A program made the position numbers and the translations under genes. A stretch of DNA of 38,581 bases from VGJW01 sp035285595 (GTDB taxonomy: Bacteria > Cyanobacteriota > Sericytochromatia > S15B-MN24 > VGJW01). Under the pieces are notes generated by a model that saw only the letters and a list, made by a program, of their open reading frames with translations, was not told where the DNA came from and made no database searches. Position 1 is the stretch's first letter; each line of letters begins with the position of its first letter. Shown here piece by piece: positions 1 to 7,970 of the stretch. The stretch is taken from NCBI GenBank assembly GCA_035285595.1, contig JAYKGV010000038.1:1-38581 (forward strand). Direction: 5' to 3'.

Positions 1-713
1 TGGCTCGGGCCCGCGCAACGGGGGTGGGTCGTCTTGTCGCGGCCAGTTGCCGTCCCGAGGAGGTTCCAGGTCTTTTGCGCCTGCTGGACCGCGTGCACGG
101 TTTGTGGGCAGCCTTCGGGCTGCATCCCCACGAGGCCAAGGACTGGTCGCCATCCGTCCTTGCGCTTTTGGAGTCCGCCCTGGCGCACCCCAAGGCGGTC
201 GCGGTCGGCGAGTGCGGTCTGGATTACCATTATGACCACAGCCCCAGACAGCGGCAGCAGGAGGTTTTCGCCGAACAACTGCGCTTGGCCCAGCGATTCG
301 AGAAGCCTGTCGTCATTCACACCCGACTGGCGGAGGAGGACACCTTGCGCGTGCTTGACGAGGCGGGTATTCCTGAACGCGGGGGTGTCCTGCACTGCTT
401 CACGGGGACCATGGCCATGGCTAGGGCGGCCGTGGAGCGCGGGCTGCACGTGTCTTTCAGCGGGATCGCGACGTTCCCGAAGGCCGGGGACTTGCGAGAG
501 GTGGCGGCCTGGGTTCCGGCGGACCGTTTGCTTGTGGAGACTGACGCACCCTTTCTGGCCCCGCCTCCCCACCGAGGCAAGCGGAACGAACCCGCGTGGG
601 TGGTCCGTGTCCTTGAGGTGCTGGCCGAGGTCAGGGGGACGACCCTGGCTGAGTTGGGGTTCCTGACTGCACGGAACGCCGAGGCACTCTTCAGGTTGCG
701 GGAGCTGCCCTGA
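1..713 (+). CDS. tatD: TatD family metal-dependent DNase, 5' end cut by window edge
   Basis: The frame is open from the first bases, and a GTG at 24 is not the true start because the family's N-terminal metal-binding His-x-His segment is missing. What remains is characteristic of the family: GLHPHEA, then GECGLDYHYD, QLRLAQRFEKPVVIH, VLHCFTGT and LLVETDAPFLAPPPHRGKRNEP. The last carries the conserved Asp and the P-HRGK-NEP signature near the C-terminus. Known role of the family: Mg-dependent exonuclease/hydrolase of the amidohydrolase TIM-barrel superfamily, linked to DNA repair and processing. About 230 residues are visible, so roughly 25-30 are lost to the left. It ends at TGA 711-713. The next gene is 116 bp downstream in the same direction with its own ribosome binding site. 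Family assignment is firm; the exact substrate is not known. Confidence 0.93.
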   Translation, partial: ARARATGVGRLVAASCRPEEVPGLLRLLDRVHGLWAAFGLHPHEAKDWSPSVLALLESALAHPKAVAVGECGLDYHYDHSPRQRQQEVFAEQLRLAQRFEKPVVIHTRLAEEDTLRVLDEAGIPERGGVLHCFTGTMAMARAAVERGLHVSFSGIATFPKAGDLREVAAWVPADRLLVETDAPFLAPPPHRGKRNEPAWVVRVLEVLAEVRGTTLAELGFLTARNAEALFRLRELP

Positions 714-829
714 CCCACGGCCGGTTCGTTCAGAAAACGGCCTGATCGTGGGCATGGCTGGACAATACCGGCTCCCCGGGGATACCTTGCCTTGTTCCGG
801 AACGCCCACGTACGTCAGGAGACTCCGCC

Positions 830-1426
830 GTGAAGCACCTCATTCTTTATGCCCACCCCAATCCGGCCAGCTTGTCGCACGCCATGAAGGATCTGCTGGT
901 CGAGACCTATGAGGCGCAGGGCGCGGAAGTCGTGGTTCGAGACCTCTATGCCATGGGTTTCGACCCGGTGCTGAAGGGCAGTGATTTTGTAGCGATGAAG
1001 GAAGGCAAATTGCCGGAGGACATCACGATGGAGCAGAGCCACATCACCTGGGCTGATGCTCTGACCGTCGTGGCTCCCGTGTGGTGGACGGGTCTGCCCG
1101 CCATTCTCAAGGGTTACGTGGATCGTGTCTTCCTGTATGGGTTTGCCTATCAGTACGGTGCTGAGGGCGTCGAAGGCTTGCTCAAGGGCAAGAAGGTACT
1201 TCTGGTCAGTAACCACGGTACGCCTATCGAGGTCTATCAGGGTAACGGGATGCTTTCGGCGATGAGCCAAACCCAGGATGATGGTATGTTCCGTTTCTGC
1301 GGCATGGACGTGGTCGATCACCTTTATTTCGGTGCTGTGCCTAGCGTCGATGAAGCAACCCGGAAGACCTATCTGGATCAAGTCCGGGAGAGTGCCTTGA
1401 AGTACTTCGGACGCGTCACGGCTTGA
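830..1426 (+). CDS. NAD(P)H-dependent flavodoxin-fold oxidoreductase (quinone reductase type)
   Basis: A 198-residue cytosolic protein of the NAD(P)H dehydrogenase (quinone)/flavodoxin-2 family. It opens with the family's flavin-phosphate loop region, LILYAHPNPASLSHA. It has the typical APVWWTGLPAILKGYVDRVF segment (about residues 82-101), and VLLVSNHGTP followed by a late Gly-rich turn. Family members reduce quinones or related electrophiles with two electrons using FMN or FAD, and some are ancillary proteins of K+ efflux systems. No such transporter gene is adjacent, so a general detoxifying role is inference. The GTG start at 830 is chosen because AGGAG lies at 817-821 with 8 bases of spacing and the fold begins immediately. 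A hairpin with a T-rich tail follows at 1444-1480, so it looks monocistronic. Confidence 0.9.
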   Translation: MKHLILYAHPNPASLSHAMKDLLVETYEAQGAEVVVRDLYAMGFDPVLKGSDFVAMKEGKLPEDITMEQSHITWADALTVVAPVWWTGLPAILKGYVDRVFLYGFAYQYGAEGVEGLLKGKKVLLVSNHGTPIEVYQGNGMLSAMSQTQDDGMFRFCGMDVVDHLYFGAVPSVDEATRKTYLDQVRESALKYFGRVTA

Positions 1427-1443
1427 CGGAGAGTGGGGCGTCG

Positions 1444-1480
1444 AGGGCGGGTTTCCACGGAAGCCCGCCCTTTCCGTCTT
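1444..1480 (+). terminator. Rho-independent terminator of the flavodoxin-fold gene
   Basis: An 11-bp stem (1444-1454 with 1461-1471, one G:U pair, loop CCACGG) is followed by a T-rich tract, TTCCGTCTT. It lies 18 bases after the stop at 1426, in the right place to end that transcript. Confidence 0.7.
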
Positions 1481-1660
1481 GGTGAAAGGCAGCTGGCCCT
1501 TTGCAGGCAGGCAACCTGAGTTCAGGGATCGCTCACGACGAATGTTTCCCAAGCTGGCTTCGGGGCGTGGCTTTTCACCTGCACGAGACGCCGAAGCCTA
1601 TGTGCGATGAAGCAGATCCATCCTCCCATCGTCCACCCAAATATTTTGAGAGGATAAAAA

Positions 1661-1945
1661 GTGTGCGGCATCGAGTCCCATCAGGCGATGAACAGCTTGT
1701 GGGACAGGAGGATGCAACAGATGTTCGTCGATAGAAGGCCCGTGGGGACTCGTCCGTTGGTTCCTGCCGATGATTTGGCGGCACGATCGGGCAAAGCTGC
1801 CGAGATCGTGCGTGATGCCCGCTTGGGACGGGATACCTTGCAGCTTGGCGGCCGTGAGGTGTTGGCGCCTTTTCAAATCAAGCGTATGGAGCAGAAGTTC
1901 GAGGACGTCGCGCCCAGAAGCTTCGGTTCCGGACGGAGCGGCTGA
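1661..1945 (+). CDS. Small hypothetical protein
   Basis: A 94-residue ORF that I do not recognise. Two starts are plausible. GTG 1661 has GAGAGG at 1648-1653 with 7 bases of spacing. ATG 1721 (74 residues) has AGGAGG at 1706-1711 with 9 bases of spacing. Codon third positions are GC-rich like the neighbouring genes, which supports coding. The product is soluble and basic, with no membrane segment or signal peptide and no cysteine pair. Its middle (DDLAARSGKAAEIVRDAR) looks helical. It stands alone between the terminator at 1444-1480 and the perfect hairpin at 1971-2010, which would end its transcript. It could be a short regulatory or adaptor protein, but nothing in the sequence names a function. 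Confidence 0.5.
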   Translation: MCGIESHQAMNSLWDRRMQQMFVDRRPVGTRPLVPADDLAARSGKAAEIVRDARLGRDTLQLGGREVLAPFQIKRMEQKFEDVAPRSFGSGRSG

Positions 1946-1970
1946 AAAATATCCCTCAGGAGAAGGTTCT

Positions 1971-2010
1971 GGGTGCCCGGGGCGGTCTTGCCTGACCGCC
2001 CCGGGCACCC
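1971..2010. terminator. Perfect 17-bp hairpin between converging genes
   Basis: The arms 1971-1987 and 1994-2010 are exact reverse complements with a 6-base loop (TTGCCT). The structure sits between the small plus-strand ORF (stop 1945) and the last base of cysE on the minus strand (stop codon begins at 2011), so it can serve as a bidirectional terminator. Neither side has a run of T, so classical intrinsic termination is less certain; it may instead block 3' exonucleases. Confidence 0.65.
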
Positions 2011-2586
2011 CTAGATGCCTGCTCCCTGCTCGAAGAGTTCTCCTGCCGGGACGGTGCGGACCGGCATCGTGATCCTTCCCGGGATGCCGACGACGCGGGC
2101 CTTGGCCGGTACATCGCGCAGGACGACACTCCCTGCGCCGATCTTTGCTTGCGCGCCAATTAGAATGTCTCCCAGGATGGCTGCGCCCGCGCCAACGACG
2201 ACCCCATTCTCCAAGGTGGGATGACGTTTGCTTCGCTCGCTGCTGACGCCACCGAGCGTGACTTGATGATAAAGCAGTACGTCATCTCCGATAATGGCCG
2301 TTTCCCCGATGACCACCCCGGCCCCGTGGTCGATGAAGCATCTGCGGCCGATGCGGGCACCGGGATGAATTTCAATCAGGGTCAGGGCCCGGACCCATTG
2401 TGAGATGAGACGGGCGAACAGGCGGTGCCCCCGTTGCCAGAGATGATGGGCGAGACGATGGCCGGCCAAGGCGTGCAGAGAGGGATAGCACAACCATACC
2501 TCCAGCTTACTGCGGGCCGCCGGATCCTCGCGTAGGATCCGGTCCGTGGTTTCGTCCAGATCCCGCACGATCTCGACCAAGCTCAT
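2011..2586 (-). CDS. cysE: Serine O-acetyltransferase, short form
   Basis: Transfers acetyl from acetyl-CoA to L-serine to give O-acetylserine, the first step of cysteine synthesis, in the cytosol. The 191-residue protein has the left-handed hexapeptide repeat fold: IHPGARIG, then FIDHGAGVVIGETA with the catalytic Asp/His pair at about residues 86-87, then LLYHQVTLGG and KRHPTLENGVVVGAGA. It lacks much of the long N-terminal helical region of the 273-residue E. coli enzyme and matches the short EpsC-like class. The last residue is Ile (EQGAGI). In the known cysteine synthase complex a C-terminal Ile of CysE enters the CysK active site. ATG 2586 lies 2 bases after the cysK stop (TGA 2589-2591), so the two are translationally coupled; a TTG at 2592 is possible but would be less usual. 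Confidence 0.95.
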   Translation of the reverse strand: MSLVEIVRDLDETTDRILREDPAARSKLEVWLCYPSLHALAGHRLAHHLWQRGHRLFARLISQWVRALTLIEIHPGARIGRRCFIDHGAGVVIGETAIIGDDVLLYHQVTLGGVSSERSKRHPTLENGVVVGAGAAILGDILIGAQAKIGAGSVVLRDVPAKARVVGIPGRITMPVRTVPAGELFEQGAGI

Positions 2587-2588
2587 CG

Positions 2589-3632
2589 TCAAGGTACGGC
2601 CGCTGCTTCCTCGGCTGCCCGGACGAGGGCAGCCGAGGTCGCCCTCGAGGGACTGGCCACCAGTACTTCTGCCGCTGCTCGCTCCTCAGCGAAGAGCAGG
2701 GTGGAAAGGTATCGTTCTCCCAGATCGGGCAAGATCACGACGACTAGCTGGCCAGCGGATTCTGGCCGCTGGGCGTAGCGCAAGGCGCACGCGGCAGCCG
2801 CCCCGCAGCTGATGCCGACGTGCAGACCCTCCTCGCGTGCCAGCCGCCTCGCGAAGGCGATGGCTTCATCGGCCGATACCGTCATGACTTCTCCCCGCTT
2901 GCCTTGTTTCCAAGCTTGGAGCAGGGCGGGATCAAGCGTCTGGGGCACGAATCCTGTTCCGATGCCCTGAATGCGATGGGGTGATGGATTGCCGCCGCTC
3001 AGGACCGGGCTTTCCGCCGGCTCGACCCCGATGAAGCGCAGGCTTTCCTTGCGGGGGCCGAGAGCCTGCCATATACCTGACAGCGTTCCGCCGGTGCCAA
3101 CCCCACCCACAACCACGTCTACCATGCCTTCGGTGTCTGTCCAGATCTCTTCGGCCGTCGTCTCTCGATGGATGCGTGGATTGTCCGAGTTCGCAAACTG
3201 CATGGGCATCCAGCGATGTTCATCCTCGGCCAAGAGCTCCTCGGCCTTGCGAATGGCTTCCGGCATGCCGAGCGGGCCCGGAGTCAGCACGACCTCGGCC
3301 CCCAGCGACAGCAGCAGGGTCCGACGCTCCATCGATACCGTCTCCGGCATCGTCACGATCAATCGGTAACCGCGTGCGGCTGCAACATAGGCCAAGGCAA
3401 GTCCCGTGTTGCCGCTCGTAGGCTCCACGAGGGTCGTGCGTCCGGGAGCAATCAAACCCGCCTGTTCGGCGCCATCAATCATCGCCACGCCAATCCGGCA
3501 CTTGACCGAGTGCATGGGGTTGTACTTCTCGAGCTTGGCCACGACCGTGGCGTGGGCCCCGTGGGTCACACGATTGAGCCGGACCAGAGGGGTGCCCCCG
3601 GCAAGTTCGGTGACGTCCTTGAAGATACGCAT
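2589..3632 (-). CDS. cysK: Cysteine synthase A (O-acetylserine sulfhydrylase)
   Basis: PLP enzyme that makes cysteine from O-acetylserine and sulfide. The PLP lysine is K44 in NPMHSVKCRIG, the same SVKCR form as E. coli CysK. It is followed by the substrate loop PTSGNTGLALAYVAAARGY, the phosphate-binding GGVGTGGTLSG, and IQGIGTGFVP. The core ends at about residue 310 with ILPDLGERYLST. An alanine-rich tail of roughly 30 residues follows, longer than in E. coli, with no recognised domain. Start ATG 3632 has AGGA about 9 bases upstream. It is the first gene of a cysK-cysE operon with a 2-base gap, consistent with the two proteins forming the cysteine synthase complex. An imperfect hairpin upstream (3652-3690) separates it from the aldehyde dehydrogenase. 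Confidence 0.95.
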   Translation of the reverse strand: MRIFKDVTELAGGTPLVRLNRVTHGAHATVVAKLEKYNPMHSVKCRIGVAMIDGAEQAGLIAPGRTTLVEPTSGNTGLALAYVAAARGYRLIVTMPETVSMERRTLLLSLGAEVVLTPGPLGMPEAIRKAEELLAEDEHRWMPMQFANSDNPRIHRETTAEEIWTDTEGMVDVVVGGVGTGGTLSGIWQALGPRKESLRFIGVEPAESPVLSGGNPSPHRIQGIGTGFVPQTLDPALLQAWKQGKRGEVMTVSADEAIAFARRLAREEGLHVGISCGAAAACALRYAQRPESAGQLVVVILPDLGERYLSTLLFAEERAAAEVLVASPSRATSAALVRAAEEAAAVP

Positions 3633-3651
3633 GCTGGTTGTCCTGCTCTGT

Positions 3652-3690
3652 GCGGGGCGGGGGGAGCGAGGCCATGCTCGCCCACCCCGC
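3652..3690 (-). terminator. Imperfect GC-rich hairpin after the aldehyde dehydrogenase gene
   Basis: On the minus strand, GCGGGG and GCGAG pair with CTCGC and CCCCGC around a short loop, with a small bulge between the two blocks. It begins 10 bases beyond the aldehyde dehydrogenase stop (TAG at 3701-3703) and ends before cysK. There is no clear T tract. Confidence 0.45.
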
Positions 3691-3700
3691 CCACAGGGAG

Positions 3701-5182
3701 CTAGAGCCCGAAGGGATTGAAGACCTTGTCGGTCGTGTTGATCATGAGGGACTTCTCTTCAAGGTATGCATCCAGGCTACGTACGGAAAGCTCGCGACCG
3801 AGCCCCGACTGCTTGGTACCGCCGAAAGGAAGGCCAGAGAACGCCGTGAAGGGGTGATTGATGCCCACTCCACCCGAGCTGATGCCTTGCGCGAGCCGCA
3901 TGGCCCGTGCCAGATCTCGCGTCCAGACCGAGGCGAACAGGCCGTAGTCCGTGCCGTTGGCCAGCTTGAGGGCTTCTGCCTCACTGGCGAAAGGAGTGAT
4001 GGTGACGACGGGACCGAAGACCTCTTGCTGGAAGACCTCGTGGTCTGGTGTCACGCCCGTAAGAACGGTGGGCAGGTAAAAGTTCCCTTTGATCAAGCCG
4101 TCGGGGCGCTTTCCTCCCAATTCGAGCTTGGCCCCGGCGGCTACGGCGCGCTGGACGAAGCCGTCGACCTTGGAGAGATGATCTGCCGAGATGAGGGAGC
4201 CCACGTGGGTCCCATCATGCATCGGATCTCCGACGACCAGCTTGCTGGCCTTTGCGACGAAGGCTTGGACGAACGCATCATGGATGGATTGTTCGACCAA
4301 GATTCGGCTGCGTGCCTCGCAGGACTGTCCCGCACTGTAGAAGATGGCGTGCACCGACGCCGCCGCCACGGCCTCGACGTCCACGTCCCCGAAGATGACA
4401 CTGGGGGACTTGCCGCCAAGCTCGAGCGTCAGGCGCTTGAGACGCCCTGCCGCCGCTGCCATGATGGCTCGGCCTGTGTCCGTACCGCCCGTGAAGGCGA
4501 CCTTGTCGACACCCGGATGCGTGACCAGCCAGTGTCCCACGGTCTCGCCCGGACCATGGACCACGTTAAGGACTCCTGCAGGTAGCCCCGCTTCCGTCAG
4601 GATCTCGGCCAACTTCATCGCCGTAAGGGGAGTCAGCTCGGACGGCTTCAGGACGAGGGTGCAGCCGGCCGCGAGTGCCGGTGCGAGTTTCCAGCTGGCC
4701 ATCATGAAGGGGTAATTCCATGGAATGATCTGCGCGCAGACCCCCAGGGGTTCCTTGACGGTCATCGACAAGGTGCCCGGGACGATGGTGGGGACGGTCT
4801 CCCCGGCAATCTTGGTGGCGGCTCCGGCAAAGAACTCGAACACTTCGGCGCCCGAGAGAATCTCGCCCTTGCAGTGGGCCACCGGCTTGCCGTTGTTGCG
4901 GCTTTCAAGTTCGGCCAACTCATGGGCCCGGTTGCGGATGAGTTCCGCTGCCTTGGTGAGGATGCGCGTCCGCTTGGCGGCGGGAGTGGTCGCCCACCGC
5001 CCGAAGGCCTTGCGTGCCGCCGCCACGGCTCGATCCACGTCTTCTCGACCAGCTACGTCCAGCACGGCGAGGAGGTCGTCCGTGGCCGCACCGACCACGT
5101 TCATGGTTTGGCCGGAGGTCGCCGCTGCGGCTGCGCCTTCGATCCAGAGGGGGGTCTGCGGCAAGGTTGCGGTGACCGTCAT
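3701..5182 (-). CDS. NAD(P)+-dependent aldehyde dehydrogenase (betaine-aldehyde type)
   Basis: Oxidises an aldehyde to the acid with NAD(P)+. The 493-residue cytosolic protein has all family landmarks: IIPWNYP at about 153-159, LKPSELTP, FTGGTDTGR, the general-base Glu in LELGGKSPSV (E254), and the nucleophile Cys in YSAGQSCEARSR (C288). EVFGPVVTITPF and PFGGTKQSGLGRE follow near the C-terminus. Overall similarity is to betaine-aldehyde or aminobutyraldehyde dehydrogenases, but the substrate cannot be read from sequence and no choline or putrescine gene is near. ATG 5182 is chosen because AGGAG lies 7 bases upstream; an in-frame GTG at 5188 sits too close to it. A TACAAT matching a -10 box occurs on this strand at 5260-5265, with no convincing -35. 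Confidence 0.93.
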   Translation of the reverse strand: MTVTATLPQTPLWIEGAAAAATSGQTMNVVGAATDDLLAVLDVAGREDVDRAVAAARKAFGRWATTPAAKRTRILTKAAELIRNRAHELAELESRNNGKPVAHCKGEILSGAEVFEFFAGAATKIAGETVPTIVPGTLSMTVKEPLGVCAQIIPWNYPFMMASWKLAPALAAGCTLVLKPSELTPLTAMKLAEILTEAGLPAGVLNVVHGPGETVGHWLVTHPGVDKVAFTGGTDTGRAIMAAAAGRLKRLTLELGGKSPSVIFGDVDVEAVAAASVHAIFYSAGQSCEARSRILVEQSIHDAFVQAFVAKASKLVVGDPMHDGTHVGSLISADHLSKVDGFVQRAVAAGAKLELGGKRPDGLIKGNFYLPTVLTGVTPDHEVFQQEVFGPVVTITPFASEAEALKLANGTDYGLFASVWTRDLARAMRLAQGISSGGVGINHPFTAFSGLPFGGTKQSGLGRELSVRSLDAYLEEKSLMINTTDKVFNPFGL

Positions 5183-5292
5183 GGGCACTCTCCTGGTTTA
5201 CGACCGCGACATGGGCTCGAGGCCACGGTCACGGGGTGGTCAAATGGTCGTGACATCTAATTGTAGGGGATCCAAGGCGGCTGCGCGATCAC

Positions 5293-6201
5293 CTAGCGAA
5301 CCTGCCATCGCAGGCCGACCAGCGCCGCGAAGAAGTCGCTGTCGTTAAAAATGCGACGGTCCGGCACGGTGGCCCCACCGTTGACCCACCGTGCTCGAAA
5401 GAAGGTGTCGAGGCGGCGCTGCAAGGGGATGAACAGGGTGGCCGCAGTATCCAGCAGACCGCCCTCGACGGGCAAAAGGCCGAGGGTCGAACTTGCATCT
5501 GCTTCCCAGACAAACGACATGCCTTGGGGCAAGGGCTTCCGCCAGCGGACCTTGACTGCGGGGACCCAGCCGATGTCCTGTTCGTCATCATACTTCAGCC
5601 CTTGGACGTCGGAGAGGGAGACGATGGCGTTGCGGATTTGGTTGGTCAGGCCGACCTCGAAGCCGTCCTCCCAGGTTCCGGCTACCCTATGCAACCAGGA
5701 CAGGCGCCAGCCCTCGAACTTGTAGCGCGCATCCACCACCGTGCCCCGCGCGAAGGTCGTGTCCTGAAAGATGATCTCCTTGGGCAGAGCCACACGCGTG
5801 GTAAGGTCCAATGGGGCATACAGGAAGATCAAGCTCTCGGTGTCCCAGAATCTGGCCTCCGCCACGAGGCGAAGTGAAGACAGCAGGTTGCGGTTCTGCA
5901 CTAGGTCGCCGGCCGTGAAGAAGGTACCGTCCGCTGGTCCGTACTGGGCGTCGTTGCGCGCGATGAGAAGCGGGCCGGTTTCGAGATCGAACCAGAAGCC
6001 GTCCAGCGGCCCCCGCGTACGGGGGGCGGACGTCGAAGCCTGATGCCCTTCATGCTTCACGTGCCGGCGGGTGAACCCGCCGGGTATCACACTTGCCGAG
6101 GCGCCCTCCAAGACAGATTGTCCAAGCTCAAGTGCTGAATCCGGTCCAGGTTCGGCCGATGGCGTGAGAGCCAAACCGGCCCACAGAAGAAAAGGCAACA
6201 T
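5293..6201 (-). CDS. Predicted exported outer-membrane beta-barrel-like protein
   Basis: A 302-residue protein of unknown function. It begins with a short hydrophobic stretch (LPFLLWAGLALTPSAEP) resembling a signal peptide. After a disordered linker to about residue 60 it shows many alternating polar/aromatic strands (GFWFDLETG, YKFEGWRLSWLHRV, FRARWVNGG) and ends with FFAALVGLRWQVR. That pattern suits an outer-membrane barrel of about 10-12 strands, although the usual final Phe is absent. The start at 6201 lacks a good ribosome binding site and lies 27 bases after the rfbC stop, so it is probably read as the second gene of an rfbC operon. A function in envelope sugar or polymer display is only a guess from that neighbour. 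Confidence 0.6.
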   Translation of the reverse strand: MLPFLLWAGLALTPSAEPGPDSALELGQSVLEGASASVIPGGFTRRHVKHEGHQASTSAPRTRGPLDGFWFDLETGPLLIARNDAQYGPADGTFFTAGDLVQNRNLLSSLRLVAEARFWDTESLIFLYAPLDLTTRVALPKEIIFQDTTFARGTVVDARYKFEGWRLSWLHRVAGTWEDGFEVGLTNQIRNAIVSLSDVQGLKYDDEQDIGWVPAVKVRWRKPLPQGMSFVWEADASSTLGLLPVEGGLLDTAATLFIPLQRRLDTFFRARWVNGGATVPDRRIFNDSDFFAALVGLRWQVR

Positions 6202-6228
6202 CGGGAGGATTCTGGCTTTCTTGGACCG

Positions 6229-6795
6229 TCAGGAAGTGGCGAGTACGGAGCCGGGCGAGAATTCACGCAGCCACGGACTGGAGGCATCGCGGTCCGACAC
6301 GATGGCCTCTGCGGCAAGTGGCCAAGCCACCGCGAGGTCCGGATCGTTCCACCGGAGGCCACCTTCGGCAGGCGCGTTGAATTCACGTGTGCACTTGTAG
6401 GAAACGAGCGCCTCCTCGCTCAGGACCTGGAACCCATGCGCGAATCCTTCGGGAACGAAGAGCGCTTCGCCTCCTTCTTCGGTGAGTTCGGCCGAGACCC
6501 ATCTGCCAAAGGTTTCCGAGTTGGGCCGAATATCCACGGCCACGTCCCAGATTCGCCCCCGGACACACTGCACCAGCTTGCCCTGCTCGTGGGGGGGCAC
6601 CTGGAAGTGCAGGCCTCGCACCGTACCTCGCCGGGAAAATGACATGTTGTCCTGCAGGAACTCGACGGGGAGGCCAGCCGAAGCGAAGTCTGTCGCCTTG
6701 AAGGTCTCACGGAAGAAGCCGCGGTGATCTCCGAAGGTGCGAGGCCGCACCAGCACGACGTCGGGCAGGTCAAGACGCTCGAAGGTGAAGGGCAT
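6229..6795 (-). CDS. rfbC: dTDP-4-dehydrorhamnose 3,5-epimerase
   Basis: Converts dTDP-4-keto-6-deoxyglucose to dTDP-4-keto-L-rhamnose on the way to dTDP-L-rhamnose for surface polysaccharide. The 188-residue cupin has VLVRPRTFGDHRGFFRETF (substrate loop), FLQDNMSFSRRGTVRGLHFQ with the catalytic His, GKLVQCVRGRIWDVAVDIR, and FVPEGFAHGFQVLSEEALVSYK with the conserved Tyr. ATG 6795 is preceded by AGGAGG with 5-6 bases of spacing, so the longer open frame to 6864, which runs into the tRNA, is not used. The other rhamnose genes (rfbA, rfbB, rfbD) are not in the window. It starts only 30 bases after the tRNA-Ser gene on the same strand. Confidence 0.95.
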   Translation of the reverse strand: MPFTFERLDLPDVVLVRPRTFGDHRGFFRETFKATDFASAGLPVEFLQDNMSFSRRGTVRGLHFQVPPHEQGKLVQCVRGRIWDVAVDIRPNSETFGRWVSAELTEEGGEALFVPEGFAHGFQVLSEEALVSYKCTREFNAPAEGGLRWNDPDLAVAWPLAAEAIVSDRDASSPWLREFSPGSVLATS

Positions 6796-6825
6796 CGGGG
6801 CCTCCTGTCTGCAGGGGAAACGAGG

Positions 6826-6910
6826 CGGAGGAGGTGGGATTCGAACCCACGGATGGTTGCCCATCTCCGGTTTTCAAGACCGGCGCGATCGACCGCTCTG
6901 CCACTCCTCC
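6826..6910 (-). tRNA. tRNA-Ser (anticodon UGA)
   Basis: On the minus strand the acceptor GGAGGAG pairs with CTCCTCC. The anticodon arm has a loop CTTGAAA giving UGA, and a long class II variable arm (GATGGGCAACCATC) is followed by the T loop GTTCGAATC and discriminator G. CCA is not encoded. There is no terminator before rfbC. Confidence 0.96.
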
Positions 6911-6938
6911 AAGAGTCAGCATGCTAGCACGCGCATCG

Positions 6939-7970
6939 CTACCAGAGTTTCAAGGCGAAGAGCCCCACCGCAAAAAGCAGATAGAACCCCCCGCCGGCCA
7001 GCAGCACCGAAGGCGTCAGTTGGCCCTTGCGTCGAAGCTGGAAGATCATGAGTCCCGAGGACAGTATGGTCAGCCCTGCGGCCAGGAGCGAGGACGGGCT
7101 GAGCACCCAGGGAGTCAGGGCCATCCCTACGGCCATGGGAATGCACGTCTGGAACACCATGGCTCCAGTCAGGTTGCCCAAGGCCAAGGTGTCCTTACGC
7201 GCTCCAATCCACAAGACGCTATTCAGCTTTTCGGGCAACTCCGTCGCCACGGGCGTGATCAGCAAGGAGAGGATGAGCGGACTTAGGTGAACCAGTTCCG
7301 CCAGATCCTGCAGGCGCTCAACGAAGAAGTGCGCGGTCACGACGATGCCCAGCAGCGCGATCGCCACCTGCAGGCCCACGACGAGGCCCCGGGGTTGCTC
7401 GCGCTTCCCGTCGAAGGTGAGCGGACTCATATCCCCTTCCAATTCTCCTTCATCCGCCAAGGTCCGGGTCACATAAAGTCCGTAGGCGACGAGGAAGGGC
7501 ACGGCGGCCAGCTGTTTGAGCGTCACGGGGCCCCACGTCACCGCGGGAAGGAAAGAGACGCCGATGGCCGCGATGAAGGTGATGAGGAACGTCGTGAGGT
7601 CTCTGCCAAGGACACGCGCATCCACGGAGATGACCTCGGTGCGCCGCCCCCGGCGGGTGAACACGACGACTGCCGTGCCGGTGACAAACATGGCCAGTGT
7701 CGCCAGCATGAAGGGTGCCCCCACGATGGCGCCCTCGGCCACGGCCCCCGCAGATTCCCGTCCCGCCAGCCAGCCGCCGATGAGGGCGATCAGGGGCACG
7801 ACGGTCTCGGGCAGCGCCGTTCCTACGGCGGCGAGTACACTGCCCACGGCACCCTCGTTCAGGCCCAGCAGCTTGCCCGTCCACTCGATGGCGTTGGTGA
7901 ACAGCTCGCAGAACCAGATGATGATCCCTATGAGGGTCAGGAGGGCAAAAATGTCGACAACAAGAGTCAC
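6939..7970 (-). CDS. CaCA-family sodium/calcium (cation) antiporter
   Basis: Inner-membrane cation/cation exchanger, 343 residues, built as two homologous halves with about ten hydrophobic segments. Each half carries the family's alpha-repeat core: GTALPETVVP at about 50-59 and TPVATELPEKLNS at about 239-251, with the conserved Glu expected to bind the cation. A hydrophilic loop (about 104-125 and 172-195) divides the helix groups. Known members exchange Ca2+ for Na+ or H+; the exact ions are unknown here. The GTG start at 7970 overlaps the helicase stop by GTGA, with AGGAGG 10 bases upstream, so it is translationally coupled to the helicase gene. The stop lies 28 bases before the tRNA-Ser 5' end. 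Confidence 0.92.
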   Translation of the reverse strand: MTLVVDIFALLTLIGIIIWFCELFTNAIEWTGKLLGLNEGAVGSVLAAVGTALPETVVPLIALIGGWLAGRESAGAVAEGAIVGAPFMLATLAMFVTGTAVVVFTRRGRRTEVISVDARVLGRDLTTFLITFIAAIGVSFLPAVTWGPVTLKQLAAVPFLVAYGLYVTRTLADEGELEGDMSPLTFDGKREQPRGLVVGLQVAIALLGIVVTAHFFVERLQDLAELVHLSPLILSLLITPVATELPEKLNSVLWIGARKDTLALGNLTGAMVFQTCIPMAVGMALTPWVLSPSSLLAAGLTILSSGLMIFQLRRKGQLTPSVLLAGGGFYLLFAVGLFALKLW

